A DNA stretch of 64,000 nt from Microbacterium sp. lyk4-40-TSB-66 (GCF_030209475.1 NZ_JARVRW010000008.1:62001-126000), one strand, 5' to 3'. Shown: positions 1 through 8,769, counted from the stretch's first letter. A program made the numbers and translations. The notes: generated by a model not told the origin, from the letters alone.

Positions 1-1837
1 TGATCGCGCGGTAGTGGAAGCGCGAGTTGGTGTTCAGCAGGTGCATCTGGCCGGTGCCGGCCGCGACGACGTGCGGGTGGGCGTGACCGACCGAGGCGAC
101 GTTGTTCACCATGTCGAGGTACACCCGCCCGTCGACGTCGATGAGGTGCTCGCGCCACCCGCGCTCGATGCGCGGTGGGGCGGCGTAATAGTGCTCCTGA
201 ACCTCGGCGAGCACCTCGTGTCGTCGGGCGAGCACGTCGTCGGTCTCGGGGTGGGGCGCCGAGATGCCGAGGGCGGCCCCGGGGTCGCCGGCGAGCTCGC
301 GCCACGCGTCGGCGAGCGCGCGTGTCGTGCGCGGCGGCGGAACGTGGCCGTCGAGGAGCCGGCGCACCGACAGGCGCGTGCGCGCTGGAAGGACCCCGGA
401 TGCCGTGCCGGCGGGCACCCCGTCGACCGTCAGGGTCCCGGCATCCGACGTCAGGGTGCGCGCGTCGCCCTCCGTCCCCGCGACGGCGTCGAGTGTCACC
501 GGCTCGGCGAGCCACACGAGCAGGTCGGTCGGCACCGTCTCGGCGGTCGAGGGGAGGGGCGTGGTCGTCCCGGTGAGGCGCGCGCGCCACGCGGAGACGG
601 TGACCACGTCGGCGCCCGCGTCGAGGGCGGCGAGGGCCGCTTCGTCGAGGGTGGCCGCGTCGAGCCATGCGCCCGCGTCGTTCAGCGGCGACTCGGTCGA
701 GGCGTCGAGCTCGACGTGGCGACCCAGCGCGAGCACAGGGGCGCCGGTCCACGCGGGCCGGGCGGCGCGCGTCCGGCCGAGCGCCGCCCGGGTCGCCGCC
801 GTGAGGACGGGGATGGGAACGGATGCCGCCTGCACGAGGATGCGGAACTCGCGGTCGAGCGCGGTGCTGGCGTAGTCGTTCTCGTCGTCGAGGCGCACCT
901 GCGCCCGTCCGCTGAGCACGAGCACCGCGCCGCGGAGGATGACGAGCGGCCAGAGCGCGGTCAGCTCGTCGTCGGAGAGATCGCGCACGCGGTCGAACGC
1001 GCGGATCGCGGGCAGGGCGCTCTCGGGGGTCGCGCCGTCGTGGTGCAGCACCGACGAGACGGTCACCGCGATCTCGCCGACCCGCCACGACGCGCACACG
1101 TCGCCGAAGTCGATGACGGCGTCGGGCACCGCGGCGCCCGGGGCGCGCAGCACGTTGTCGTCGGTGACGTCGAAGTGCCCGGCCTGTACGGGCAGGGTCT
1201 CCTGCACCGGCGCGAGGGCCGCGCGGGCGGCGTCGGCCGCGCGCTGCACGATCGTCCGCACCTCGGCATCCGGTTCGAGGGGGAGCAGCGTGTCGATGAC
1301 GCGCCCGGCGTGACGGAGGTCCCACTGCAGTACGCGGCCGCTCGCGGGGTGGGTGAAGTCGGCGAGCGAGAGGCTGACCGCACCCGACAGGGCGCCCATG
1401 CTCTCCACCACCGCGGGGGAGAGGTAGCCCGACCCCATGAGTGTCTGCCCCGCGATGTTCTCGATCACGCGGGCGTGGATGCTGCCCTGGCTCGACTCCC
1501 ACCAGGCGGACATCGCGCCGCGCGGTCCCTCGACGATGCGCGGGATGCGCACGTGCGGGCTGCGCTCGGCCACGAGGGCCGCCGCGGCATCCTGCATCTC
1601 GATCTCGGCCTCGCTGAAGACGGGGTTGCTGAGCTTCAGCACGCCCAGCGGCTCGGCCCGGCCGCGGAGGAAGACACGGAAGTTCTGGTCCTGCTGGCTG
1701 CCGAGCGCCTGCACGTCGACGTCGACGCCGAAGGTGTCGGTGAAGAGCCGGCGCACCTCTTCGTCGGAGAGCGTCGGGGTGGGCAGGTCGACCTGGCTGA
1801 AGTAGTCGAAGACGGGGGTCGGGGCTGTCTCGGTCAC
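1..1837 (-). CDS. Phosphotransferase/class III aminotransferase fusion (3' end outside window)
   Basis: About 612 N-terminal residues are visible; the gene runs off the left edge. The GTG start at 1837 has GAGGA just upstream and lies 27 bases after the amidase stop, so the two are probably co-transcribed. The first part resembles the aminoglycoside phosphotransferase fold: GHFDVTDDN near residue 220 gives the catalytic HxDxxxxN pattern, followed by a DFGDV metal-binding motif. A linker of about 200 residues without clear motifs follows. The last visible residues (YLDMVNNVASVGHAHP) match the start of class III PLP aminotransferases, as in hydroxylysine or ethanolamine phosphate-lyase relatives. 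In known fusions one polypeptide phosphorylates an amino alcohol or hydroxy-amino acid and the PLP domain eliminates the phosphate. The substrate cannot be read from the sequence. Confidence 0.8.
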   Translation of the reverse strand, partial: MTETAPTPVFDYFSQVDLPTPTLSDEEVRRLFTDTFGVDVDVQALGSQQDQNFRVFLRGRAEPLGVLKLSNPVFSEAEIEMQDAAAALVAERSPHVRIPRIVEGPRGAMSAWWESSQGSIHARVIENIAGQTLMGSGYLSPAVVESMGALSGAVSLSLADFTHPASGRVLQWDLRHAGRVIDTLLPLEPDAEVRTIVQRAADAARAALAPVQETLPVQAGHFDVTDDNVLRAPGAAVPDAVIDFGDVCASWRVGEIAVTVSSVLHHDGATPESALPAIRAFDRVRDLSDDELTALWPLVILRGAVLVLSGRAQVRLDDENDYASTALDREFRILVQAASVPIPVLTAATRAALGRTRAARPAWTGAPVLALGRHVELDASTESPLNDAGAWLDAATLDEAALAALDAGADVVTVSAWRARLTGTTTPLPSTAETVPTDLLVWLAEPVTLDAVAGTEGDARTLTSDAGTLTVDGVPAGTASGVLPARTRLSVRRLLDGHVPPPRTTRALADAWRELAGDPGAALGISAPHPETDDVLARRHEVLAEVQEHYYAAPPRIERGWREHLIDVDGRVYLDMVNNVASVGHAHPHVVAAGTGQMHLLNTNSRFHYRAI

Positions 1838-1863
1838 GGTGTGTTCCTCGGGTGATTCGGGCG

Positions 1864-3876
1864 TCACAGGGGAGAGTCGGATGCCGTGGCGACGGCGCCC
1901 GCGACGGCTCCGTCGGCGTCGCGGACGACGACGACGACCAGCGGGCCGTAGGGCGCGATCCACTCGCTCACGGGCTCACCGTACGGCTCGGCAGCGACCT
2001 CGGCGGTCAATCGGCCGTTTTCGAGACGCGCGGGGATACGGACGCCGTCGATGAACAGGGCGGCGTCGACGGCCGTCGCCCCCGCTACGGTGGCGGTGAC
2101 GCTCACGCGCCCACCCTCGCGCACGACCCCGTCCACCGTGACCGACAGATCGCCCGCGGCCGCCGGACGCGCGTCGGTGAAGAGCGCCTCATCCGTCAGG
2201 GCGGGGGTGCGCGGGGGCGTCGTGCGGCGCTCGCCGAGTGCCGTGATCGCCTGTGCGAGCTGCACGAGGCGGGTGTCGCTGTACGCGGGGCCGGCGAGGG
2301 TCAGGCCCACCGGCATCCGGGTGTCGGCCATGGTTCCCATGGGGACCGTGACGGTGGGGATGCCGAGGTGGCGCGGCACGAGATTGCCGTTGGAGACCCA
2401 CACCCCGTTGCGCCACGCGACGTCGGCCGCGGCGGGGTTCACGTCGGCGTCGGCGGGGCCCACGTCGGCCTGGGTGGGGAAGACGACGGCGTAGAGGCCC
2501 TCGGCTTGCATCCACTCCTCGAAGTCGACGCGGCGCGTGTGCTCGAGGCCGCGGAGGCCCTCCTCGAGGCTCGCCACACTCTTCCAGTCGGGTTCCCACT
2601 CCCGGGCGCGGGTGACGTACTCGCCGATGTCGTACGAGATGTCGTAGTGCCAGATGCCGTAGCGGTCGGGCAGGGCTCCCGGCGGGTGCGGGAAGATCAG
2701 GGCGGCGTCGGCGTCGGCGTCGGCGAGGCGGGGGAGTCGCGGGTCCGCGTTCGTGCGCAGGAACGTATCCATCGCCCAGACCGCCAGGTCGCCGACCTCG
2801 TCGTCGAGGAAGGCGCGCGTGACGAACCCGCGGTCGAGGAAGTCCTCGTCGCCGTCGTGCAGCTTCTCGTAGCGGTCGACCGCGGGGAAGTCGGTCTCGA
2901 CCACCTCGGCGCCGGCGGCCTCGAGGTCGGCCCGCAGGTCGTTCCACAGCGCGATCACGCTGTCGCGCGTGACGATGGGCGAGGCGTTGTCGGGGTCGCC
3001 GTTGACGTAGATGCGCGGGACGGCGAGGCGCAGACCCGCGAGCGGCAGCGGCTCGAGGGCGGCGAACGAGGCCGGACGCACCTCGGACGGCCGCGGGAGC
3101 TCGATGAACGGCTGCGTGCGCCACAGGTCGCCCTCCGTCTCGGGGTCGTCGACGACGACGGCGTCGAGCACGTGCATGAGGTCGCCGACCGATCGCGTGT
3201 GCGGCACGACGACGTCCATGGTCGGCACGAGCGGCCAGTTGCCGCGCACCGAGATCACTCCGCGTGAGGGCGTGTAGGCCACGAGGGCGTTGTGCGAGGC
3301 GGGGGCGCGACCCGACGACCAGGTCTCTTCGCCCAGGCCGAAGGCGCAGAAGCTCGCCGCGGTGGCGGTGCCCGACCCGTTGGAGGAGCCGGAGCCGAAG
3401 GCGGACGCGAGATAGTCGCCGTTGTAGGGCGATTCGGCGCGGCCGTAGACCCCGCGCTGCATGCCCCCGGCGGCCATGGGCGGCATGTTGGTGAGCCCCA
3501 GGAACACGGCGCCGACCGCGCGCAGGCGCTCGACGGCGAAAGCGTCGTCGCCCGCGATCAGGTCGCGGAAGGCCGGGGATCCGGATGCCACGGGCAGGCC
3601 CTCGACGCGGTAGCTGTCCTTCGCGGTGAAGGGGATGCCGTCGAGGGGGCCGAGCGTGCGCCCCTGTGCGCGGCGTAGGTCGGAGGCGCGGGCCGCGGCG
3701 AACGCGCGGGGGTCTAGCACCGGCACGCTGTTGAGGCGGATGCCGGAGCGGTCGTAGGCCGCGATGCGGTTGAGGTAGCGCGCCACGAGCTCGACGCTGG
3801 TGATGTCGCCGGCGTCGAGTGCTCGGCGCAGACTGTCGACGTCGGCGTCGACGACGGTGAAGGCCTCGGAGGTCAT
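1864..3876 (-). CDS. Amidase signature family hydrolase
   Basis: A 670-residue amidase-signature enzyme that should hydrolyse a carboxylic amide to acid and ammonia. The Ser-cisSer-Lys triad can be placed: Lys86 in PFTAKDSY, a GSGSSNGSG loop at 161-169 giving the cis-Ser, and nucleophile candidate Ser188 in GEETWSSGR. Family members usually read G(T)DTGGS(I)R there, so this is a divergent subgroup. The protein is 150-200 residues longer than a typical amidase; residues after about 560 form an added C-terminal segment of unknown role. A TAGGTT hexamer ends six bases before the ATG, suggesting a leaderless message. With the downstream kinase/aminotransferase it may form an amide or amino-compound catabolic pair, which is inference. 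Confidence 0.85.
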   Translation of the reverse strand: MTSEAFTVVDADVDSLRRALDAGDITSVELVARYLNRIAAYDRSGIRLNSVPVLDPRAFAAARASDLRRAQGRTLGPLDGIPFTAKDSYRVEGLPVASGSPAFRDLIAGDDAFAVERLRAVGAVFLGLTNMPPMAAGGMQRGVYGRAESPYNGDYLASAFGSGSSNGSGTATAASFCAFGLGEETWSSGRAPASHNALVAYTPSRGVISVRGNWPLVPTMDVVVPHTRSVGDLMHVLDAVVVDDPETEGDLWRTQPFIELPRPSEVRPASFAALEPLPLAGLRLAVPRIYVNGDPDNASPIVTRDSVIALWNDLRADLEAAGAEVVETDFPAVDRYEKLHDGDEDFLDRGFVTRAFLDDEVGDLAVWAMDTFLRTNADPRLPRLADADADAALIFPHPPGALPDRYGIWHYDISYDIGEYVTRAREWEPDWKSVASLEEGLRGLEHTRRVDFEEWMQAEGLYAVVFPTQADVGPADADVNPAAADVAWRNGVWVSNGNLVPRHLGIPTVTVPMGTMADTRMPVGLTLAGPAYSDTRLVQLAQAITALGERRTTPPRTPALTDEALFTDARPAAAGDLSVTVDGVVREGGRVSVTATVAGATAVDAALFIDGVRIPARLENGRLTAEVAAEPYGEPVSEWIAPYGPLVVVVVRDADGAVAGAVATASDSPL

Positions 3877-3882
3877 GGCAAA

Positions 3883-3915
3883 AACCTACACTGTTTGTTT
3901 TACGGTTTCGAGAGG
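3883..3915 (-). promoter_or_regulatory. Putative amidase promoter, AT-rich
   Basis: On the minus strand TAGGTT (3883-3888) lies six bases before the amidase ATG and fits an actinobacterial -10 element for a leaderless transcript. The adjoining spacer (GTAAAACAAACAGTG) is much richer in A+T than the surroundings and could hold a repressor site. No good -35 hexamer is visible. Confidence 0.4.
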
Positions 3916-3994
3916 CAATTCCGGATCGCGGAACCACTCAAGCCCCCGCGGCAATGGCTACCGCTCCGACGCCAGGGCCTGACACGATTCCCGG

Positions 3995-4675
3995 ATGGAT
4001 GCCACCACCGATGAGTCCGCGCTGCTGCCCGATCGACCGAGGGTCGACGCGCGCCGCCCCATCGCCCTGATCGTGGGCGTGATCGCGACGGTGCTGTTCG
4101 TCGCGCTGCGTCTGGCCGTCGATCTCGACGGCGGAGCGCCGCTGGCCTTCGATCAGTGGTGGGACGACACGATGGCCGCGCTGGCGAATCCCGTCGGGGT
4201 GATCATCGCGTGGGTCCCGGCGATCGTGGGCGGCACGATCGGCATGATCGTGATCGGCATCTCGACCACCATCGTCTTCCTCTTGATCAAGCGCCCCTGG
4301 GACGCCCTCAACGTCGCGGGGGCGATCGCGCTCGTCGTGCTGATCGGCGCTCCGCTCGCGGCCGTGATCGCGCGCGCCCGGCCGTCCGACTCGCTCGCCG
4401 AGACCCAGGCGACCTCCTTCCCCTCCGGCCATACCGCCGTGGCGACGACCATCGCGATCACGCTCGCTCTCATCCTCCGACGCGGGTGGATCTGGGTCGC
4501 CGGGACGGTGTGGGTGCTGCTGATGATGTGGAGCCGCACGTACCTCCACGCGCACTGGCTCTCCGACGTGACAGCGGGCTTCCTCGAGGGTGTGGCCGTG
4601 TCGACGCTGGTGTGGGCGCTGGTCGAGGTGTGGAGGGTGCGCCGCGCGCAACGGGTGGTCGACGCGACCGCCTGA
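3995..4675 (+). CDS. PAP2-family membrane phosphatase
   Basis: A 226-residue polytopic membrane protein of the PAP2/acid phosphatase superfamily (phosphatidic acid, diacylglycerol-pyrophosphate or undecaprenyl-pyrophosphate phosphatases). All three signature motifs are present: a shortened KxxxxxxRP element ending in RARP (127-130), PSGH at 143-146, and SRTYLHAHWLSDV at 180-192 with the catalytic His187 and Asp191. Five or six hydrophobic helices surround them, so the active site should face outward. It is divergent from the amidase and 16 bases upstream of the next plus-strand gene. The lipid substrate is not determined. Confidence 0.88.
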   Translation: MDATTDESALLPDRPRVDARRPIALIVGVIATVLFVALRLAVDLDGGAPLAFDQWWDDTMAALANPVGVIIAWVPAIVGGTIGMIVIGISTTIVFLLIKRPWDALNVAGAIALVVLIGAPLAAVIARARPSDSLAETQATSFPSGHTAVATTIAITLALILRRGWIWVAGTVWVLLMMWSRTYLHAHWLSDVTAGFLEGVAVSTLVWALVEVWRVRRAQRVVDATA

Positions 4676-4691
4676 GCGCTATCGTGCCCGG

Positions 4692-5513
4692 ATGACTTCC
4701 GCCTCCGCCTCCGCTTCCGCCGCCGCCGACAAGGCGCAGGATTCCACCGCGTTCCGCGTGGCGGCGCGCGTCGGCTACGTCGTCCTGGGTCTGCTGCACC
4801 TGCTGATCGGGGTGATCGCGATCTCGATCGCCACCGGCACCGGCGGCGGCGGTGACAGCGCCGACCAGAGCGGCGCAGTGGGGCAGGTCGCGAAGGCCCC
4901 CGCCGGGATGGTGCTGCTCTGGGTGATCGTGATCGGTCTCGCCGCCCTGGCGGTCTGGCAGATCGCCGAGGCGATCGGCGAACGCGACTCCGACGTGAAG
5001 AAGCGCTGGGCGCACCGAGCGAAGGACGTCGGAACCGCGGTCGCCTATGGAGCGATCGCGATCACCGCCTTCACCGTCGTCTCGGGGGGCAGCTCCGATT
5101 CGTCCGAGCAGTCGCGCACCATGAGCGCACAGCTGTTGGCGACGCCCGGCGGCATCGTGGTCCTGGTGATCATCGGTCTCGCGGTGGCCGTCATCGGTGT
5201 CGCCTTCATCGTCCGCGGGTTCACCAAGGCGTTCATGAAGAACATCTCGAGCCCCGGCGGGACCGCGGGTCGCGGCATCGAGACCTTCGGCATGGTGGGC
5301 TACATCGCCAAGGGGATCGCGGTGGGTGTCGCGGGGATCCTGTTCCTGGTCGCGGCCTTCGCACACGACCCGAATGCGGCGGGCGGGCTCGACGCGGCGC
5401 TGCGCTCGCTGGCGGGGCTGCCGTTCGGTCAGATCGTGCTCTGGCTCGTGGGCGCCGGCCTCGTCGTGTACGGCCTGTTCTGCTTCGCCCGCGCGCGTTA
5501 CGCGCGCATGTGA
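4692..5513 (+). CDS. DUF1206 membrane protein
   Basis: A 273-residue integral membrane protein. The sequence shows three internally similar units, each a pair of hydrophobic helices joined by a small polar loop; recurring Gly-Tyr starts such as RVGYVVLGLLHLL and GMVGYIAKGIAVG mark them, which is the architecture of the DUF1206 family. No function is established for the family. The ATG at 4692 is preferred over earlier in-frame codons because TATCGT (4680-4685) lies six bases before it, as for a leaderless mRNA, and because the earlier part overlaps the PAP2 gene. A 24-bp tandem array follows the stop codon. Confidence 0.85.
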   Translation: MTSASASASAAADKAQDSTAFRVAARVGYVVLGLLHLLIGVIAISIATGTGGGGDSADQSGAVGQVAKAPAGMVLLWVIVIGLAALAVWQIAEAIGERDSDVKKRWAHRAKDVGTAVAYGAIAITAFTVVSGGSSDSSEQSRTMSAQLLATPGGIVVLVIIGLAVAVIGVAFIVRGFTKAFMKNISSPGGTAGRGIETFGMVGYIAKGIAVGVAGILFLVAAFAHDPNAAGGLDAALRSLAGLPFGQIVLWLVGAGLVVYGLFCFARARYARM

Positions 5514-5544
5514 GGCCCGCCCGCGTCACGCGCGCAGGTGCGCC

Positions 5545-5663
5545 GGGCGTTCGGTGCGTGGGTGAGCCGGGTGTTCGGTGCGCGGGTGAGCCGTGTGCTC
5601 ACTGCGCGGGTGAGCCGTGTGCTCACTGCGCGGGCGAGCCGGGTGCTCACTGCGCGGGCGGCC
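5545..5663. repeat. Tandem array, 24-bp unit x5
   Basis: Five consecutive copies start at 5545, 5569, 5593, 5617 and 5641. The core reads GCTCACTGCGCGGGTGAGCC, with variants at a few positions. The last copy contains the stop codon of the minus-strand TetR gene at 5647-5649, so the array lies between and partly inside two convergent genes. The unit contains short self-complementary GGCTCAC/GTGAGCC pieces, so the transcribed array could fold into repeated hairpins and act as a terminator. Confidence 0.9.
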
Positions 5664-6273
5664 GGGCTCCCGCGATGAGCAACGACAGGCCGAGTTCGAA
5701 CGCGCGCGTGGCGACCGGGTCGGCCGGGTCGTGGCGCGAGAGTGCGGCATAGGCCGCGGCGAACCGGGGGACGTCCTCTTCCTGGCCGGAGGGGTCGAAC
5801 ATCACCGAGGGGCCGGTCATGTCGAGCACGCTGCCGATGATGAACGACTCGAAGGCCGTGAGCAGCGGCAGGATGTCGTCGCTGGACCATCCGACGCGCT
5901 CGGCGGCGATCGCGAAATCCTCGTACTGCGTCATCAGTAGGGGGGCCGACGAACTCTGCGACATCAACAGGGGGATGGCCTTCGGATGCCGGCGGAAGGC
6001 GTCGCGGTAGGAACGCGCCCACAGCAGCAGGCCCTCCTCCCACTCGCGCTCGCGCAGGTACGAGGAATCGATGCGCGCCGAGACGAGCGCGCGGACGTCC
6101 TCCACCAACGCGGCGAGATTGGGCACGTGGTTGTAGAGCGAGGTCGGGTGCACCTTGAGGCGGTCGGCGACGCGGCGGATGCTCGCCCCCTGGCTGCCGT
6201 CGCGGTCGACGAGGGCGAGGGCTGCGCGGGCGATGGCGTCGCGCGAGAGCTTGGGCTGGGTCGGCCGGGGCAC
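5647..6273 (-). CDS. TetR-family regulator with TetR-type C-terminal domain
   Basis: A 208-residue one-component repressor. The N-terminal helix-turn-helix is clear (VADRLKVHPTSLYNHV, about residues 35-50), and the long helical C-terminus with RRHPKAIPLLMSQ matches the ligand-binding domain of classical TetR-like proteins. The GTG at 6273 is chosen because AAGG lies nine bases upstream and the helix begins right after it; longer in-frame extensions are low-complexity. The divergent neighbour is a sugar-dehydrogenase-type lipoprotein, a plausible target, and a 14-bp inverted repeat covers the start region. Its C-terminal codons lie inside the 24-bp tandem array. Confidence 0.85.
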   Translation of the reverse strand: MPRPTQPKLSRDAIARAALALVDRDGSQGASIRRVADRLKVHPTSLYNHVPNLAALVEDVRALVSARIDSSYLREREWEEGLLLWARSYRDAFRRHPKAIPLLMSQSSSAPLLMTQYEDFAIAAERVGWSSDDILPLLTAFESFIIGSVLDMTGPSVMFDPSGQEEDVPRFAAAYAALSRHDPADPVATRAFELGLSLLIAGARPPAQ

Positions 6274-6285
6274 GGCGGGCCTTTC

Positions 6286-6299
6286 GGTCGGGTCCGACC
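6286..6299. promoter_or_regulatory. Candidate TetR operator
   Basis: An inverted repeat with six-base arms (GGTCGG and CCGACC, loop GT) sits 13-26 bases upstream of the TetR start and just before its ribosome binding site. The position suits autorepression, but such short GC-rich palindromes are common in this DNA. Confidence 0.3.
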
Positions 6300-6467
6300 A
6301 CGCTACGCGATGTCGTGTGTCCCGAGCGTGCAAGGGGTCCGTGACGAGTCGGCGAAAAGGTCGGGTCGGTCCACCGCCTCCCAGGCCGCGGGGGAGAACG
6401 CAACCCTCGCCGCGCATTCAGGTGGGGCGGGTATCACGGGGGTCCACTCACCTCGACGAGGAGACCC

Positions 6468-7586
6468 ATGACCACCGCCACCCTCCTGCTTCGCGCGACC
6501 GCGGCCACGGTCGGGGCGTTCGCGCTCGCCGCGCTCGCCGGCTGCACGGCCGACCGACAGACGGGTGCCGGGGCTCCCGCTCCTGCGCCCTCCTCCGTCG
6601 CGCCACCGACGTCGACGTCGACGAGTGGGGCGCTCGATCTCGGAACACCGCCGACCAGGGTCGTCGGAGGGCTCACGACCCCCTGGTCGGTGGCGGTCGT
6701 CGGCGAGAGCGCGCTGGTCAGCCAGCGCGACACGGGGGAGGTGCTCGAGATCGTCGGGGACGCGACGAGGGTGGTCGGCGAGGTGCCCGGTGTCGCCCCG
6801 CGTGGCGAGGGTGGCCTGCTCGGGATCGCCGTCCGCGACGGCTACCTGTACGCGTACGCGACCACGACGGACGACAACCGCGTGCTGCGGCTCCCCCTCG
6901 AGGGTGAGCCGGGCTCGCTGCGCCTGGGTGCCGACGAGATCGTCCTCGGCGGCATCCCCTCCGCGAACATCCACAACGGCGGGAGGATCGCCTTCGGCCC
7001 CGACGGCATGCTGTACGTCACCGCGGGCGACGCCGCCGACCCCGACGCCGCGCAGGACCCCGACGCGCTGGGAGGGAAGATCCTCCGGGTGACGCCCGCG
7101 GGCGAGATCCCCGCTGACAACCCGTTCCCGGGATCGCCGGTGTGGAGCCTCGGGCACCGCAACCCGCAGGGGATCGGATGGGATGCCGCGGGGACGATGT
7201 ACGCGTCGGAGTTCGGGCAGGACACCTGGGACGAGCTCAACATCATCGAGCCGGGTGCGAACTACGGGTGGCCCGAGGTGGAGGGCATCGACGGCCGCGA
7301 GGGTTTCGTCGACCCGGTCCAGCAGTGGGCACCCGCCGACGCCAGTCCCAGCGGTCTCGCCGTCGTCGACGGCTCGGTGGTCATCGCGAATCTCCGCGGC
7401 CAGCGGCTGCGGGTCGTTCCGACGGCCGATCCGTCGAGCGCGCAGGAGTACTTCGTGGGCGAGTTCGGTCGCCTGCGTGATGTCGTGGTGTCGCCGGGCG
7501 GCGACCTCTGGGTCGTCACGAGCGACACCGACCGCGCCGGCGGGAGCGACGACGAGATCCTCCGCGTGCCGCTCGCCCCGGCCTGA
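6468..7586 (+). CDS. PQQ-dependent sugar dehydrogenase-like lipoprotein
   Basis: A 372-residue exported protein of the glucose/sorbosone dehydrogenase beta-propeller family. Residues 1-26 are a lipoprotein signal with lipobox LAGC (Cys26), so it should be anchored outside the membrane. Family motifs include TTPWSVAV near the start of the propeller, GEGGLLGIAV, IHNGGRIAFGPDGMLYV, GKILRV and SLGHRNPQGIGWD, as in YliI-type aldose dehydrogenases. Members oxidise aldoses using PQQ; some propellers of this family have no proven enzyme activity. AGGAG precedes the ATG. It is divergent from TetR at 5647-6273 and convergent with the next TetR gene, three bases away. Confidence 0.85.
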   Translation: MTTATLLLRATAATVGAFALAALAGCTADRQTGAGAPAPAPSSVAPPTSTSTSGALDLGTPPTRVVGGLTTPWSVAVVGESALVSQRDTGEVLEIVGDATRVVGEVPGVAPRGEGGLLGIAVRDGYLYAYATTTDDNRVLRLPLEGEPGSLRLGADEIVLGGIPSANIHNGGRIAFGPDGMLYVTAGDAADPDAAQDPDALGGKILRVTPAGEIPADNPFPGSPVWSLGHRNPQGIGWDAAGTMYASEFGQDTWDELNIIEPGANYGWPEVEGIDGREGFVDPVQQWAPADASPSGLAVVDGSVVIANLRGQRLRVVPTADPSSAQEYFVGEFGRLRDVVVSPGGDLWVVTSDTDRAGGSDDEILRVPLAPA

Positions 7587-7588
7587 GG

Positions 7589-8152
7589 TCAGAGACCGGC
7601 GACGATGCGTCGGACGCTCTCCCTCGCGAGGCCCGGGGGGACCGGTCCGAGGTCGAGGGCGCGGTGGAGGGACAAGCCCTCCACGACGGCGTCGAGGATG
7701 CGGGCGGTCGTGGCGTCGAAGTGCCGCTCGAGGGCGGAGCGACTGCGCGTCATCCAGTCGGTGGTCAGCGTGCGGTAGCGGGGGTCGTGCGCGGCGAGGG
7801 TGTAGAGCTCGTGCGTGAGCACGAGGTCGCGCCGATCGCCGAGGAGGTCGTGGTCGATGTGCGCGACGAGGGCGTCGAGAGCGTCGTCCCGCGTGCGGGT
7901 GGAGCGCATGCGTTCGTCGATGCGGTCGCTCACCGCGGTCGCGAAGCGCGTGAACGCCTCGTGGATCAGTTCCTCCATCCCGACGAAGTGGTAGGTCATC
8001 GACCCCAGCGGCACGCCGGCGGCCGCCGCGACCTTGCGGTGCGAGATACCCGCGACGCCCTCGGCGACGATGACCTCGAGAGCCGCGTCGATGATGCGAT
8101 CGCGTCGCTCGGGGTCGTTCCGCCTCCCCTTCGAGACGGTGTCGTCGGTCAC
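7589..8152 (-). CDS. TetR-family regulator
   Basis: A 187-residue TetR protein. The HTH (HRKVAAAAGVPLGSMTYHF, about residues 38-56) is typical, and the C-terminal part has the YTLAAHDPRYR-type helix of the TetR_C group found near small-molecule modifying enzymes. Its start overlaps the acetyltransferase stop by four bases (ATGA), so it is the second gene of a two-gene operon and probably controls that operon through the palindrome at 8750-8769. Confidence 0.87.
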   Translation of the reverse strand: MTDDTVSKGRRNDPERRDRIIDAALEVIVAEGVAGISHRKVAAAAGVPLGSMTYHFVGMEELIHEAFTRFATAVSDRIDERMRSTRTRDDALDALVAHIDHDLLGDRRDLVLTHELYTLAAHDPRYRTLTTDWMTRSRSALERHFDATTARILDAVVEGLSLHRALDLGPVPPGLARESVRRIVAGL

Positions 8153-8733
8153 CCGATCTCCCGCACGACGCGAGCGGGGTTGCCGACGGCGATCACGTTC
8201 GCCGGGATGTCACGGGTGACGACCGCGCCGGCACCGATGACGGAGTTGTCGCCGATCGTGACACCGGGGCACACGATCACGCCGCCGCCGAGCCACACGT
8301 TGTCGCCGATGGTGATCGGCTGCGCGGCCTCGAGCTTGTCGCGTCGCGGCTGGGGCTCGATCGGGTGCGTCGGCGTGAGCAGCTGGACGTTGGGCCCGAG
8401 CTGGCAGTCCTCCCCGATGCGGATCTCGGCGACGTCGAGCGCGGTGAGGTTGTAGTTCACGAAGGAGCGCGCACCGAGGTGGATGTTCTCGCCGTAGTCG
8501 ACGAACAGCGGCGGTTTGACGTAAGCGTCCTCGCCCAGGGTGCCCAGCAGATCCTCGAGGTGCGCGCGGGCTGTGTCGGGCGCGGTGGCGGATGCCACCT
8601 GGTAGGCGTGCGTCAGCTCGAGCGCGCGCTGCGCGAGGCGCGCACTCTCGGGGTCATCGGCGATGTAGAGCTCGCCCGCGAGCATGCGCTCGCGGTTGGT
8701 GCGGGGGTCGCCGGCGAAGTGATCGATGGTCAT
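8149..8733 (-). CDS. maa: Maltose/galactoside O-acetyltransferase family enzyme
   Basis: A 194-residue left-handed beta-helix acetyltransferase close to maltose acetyltransferase (Maa), NodL and LacA. It has the N-terminal Mac domain (RTNRERMLAGELYIADDP), hexapeptide turns such as IGDNVWLGGGVIVCPGVTIG, the catalytic His in the LLTPTHPIEPQ segment and the C-terminal DIPANVIAVGNPARVVREI. These enzymes move acetyl from acetyl-CoA to a sugar hydroxyl, often on non-metabolisable sugars. It leads an operon with the TetR gene, overlapping it by four bases. The symbol is by family resemblance; the acceptor is unknown. Confidence 0.85.
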   Translation of the reverse strand: MTIDHFAGDPRTNRERMLAGELYIADDPESARLAQRALELTHAYQVASATAPDTARAHLEDLLGTLGEDAYVKPPLFVDYGENIHLGARSFVNYNLTALDVAEIRIGEDCQLGPNVQLLTPTHPIEPQPRRDKLEAAQPITIGDNVWLGGGVIVCPGVTIGDNSVIGAGAVVTRDIPANVIAVGNPARVVREIG

Positions 8734-8749
8734 GCACGCACCCTACGCC

Positions 8750-8769
8750 ATGTGTACGATCGTACGCAT
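8750..8769. promoter_or_regulatory. 20-bp palindromic operator upstream of maa-tetR
   Basis: The sequence contains a perfect 12-bp palindrome GTACGATCGTAC (8754-8765) that extends to 20 bp with a single mismatched pair. It begins 17 bases upstream of the acetyltransferase ATG. Size, symmetry and place match a TetR-family operator, most simply that of the regulator in the same operon. Confidence 0.6.

Noticed and set aside
14-1855. Plus-strand frame of 613 codons over the aminotransferase fusion
   Set aside because: Arginine/glycine/valine-rich composition without motifs; it is the antisense shadow of a gene with clear phosphotransferase and aminotransferase motifs.
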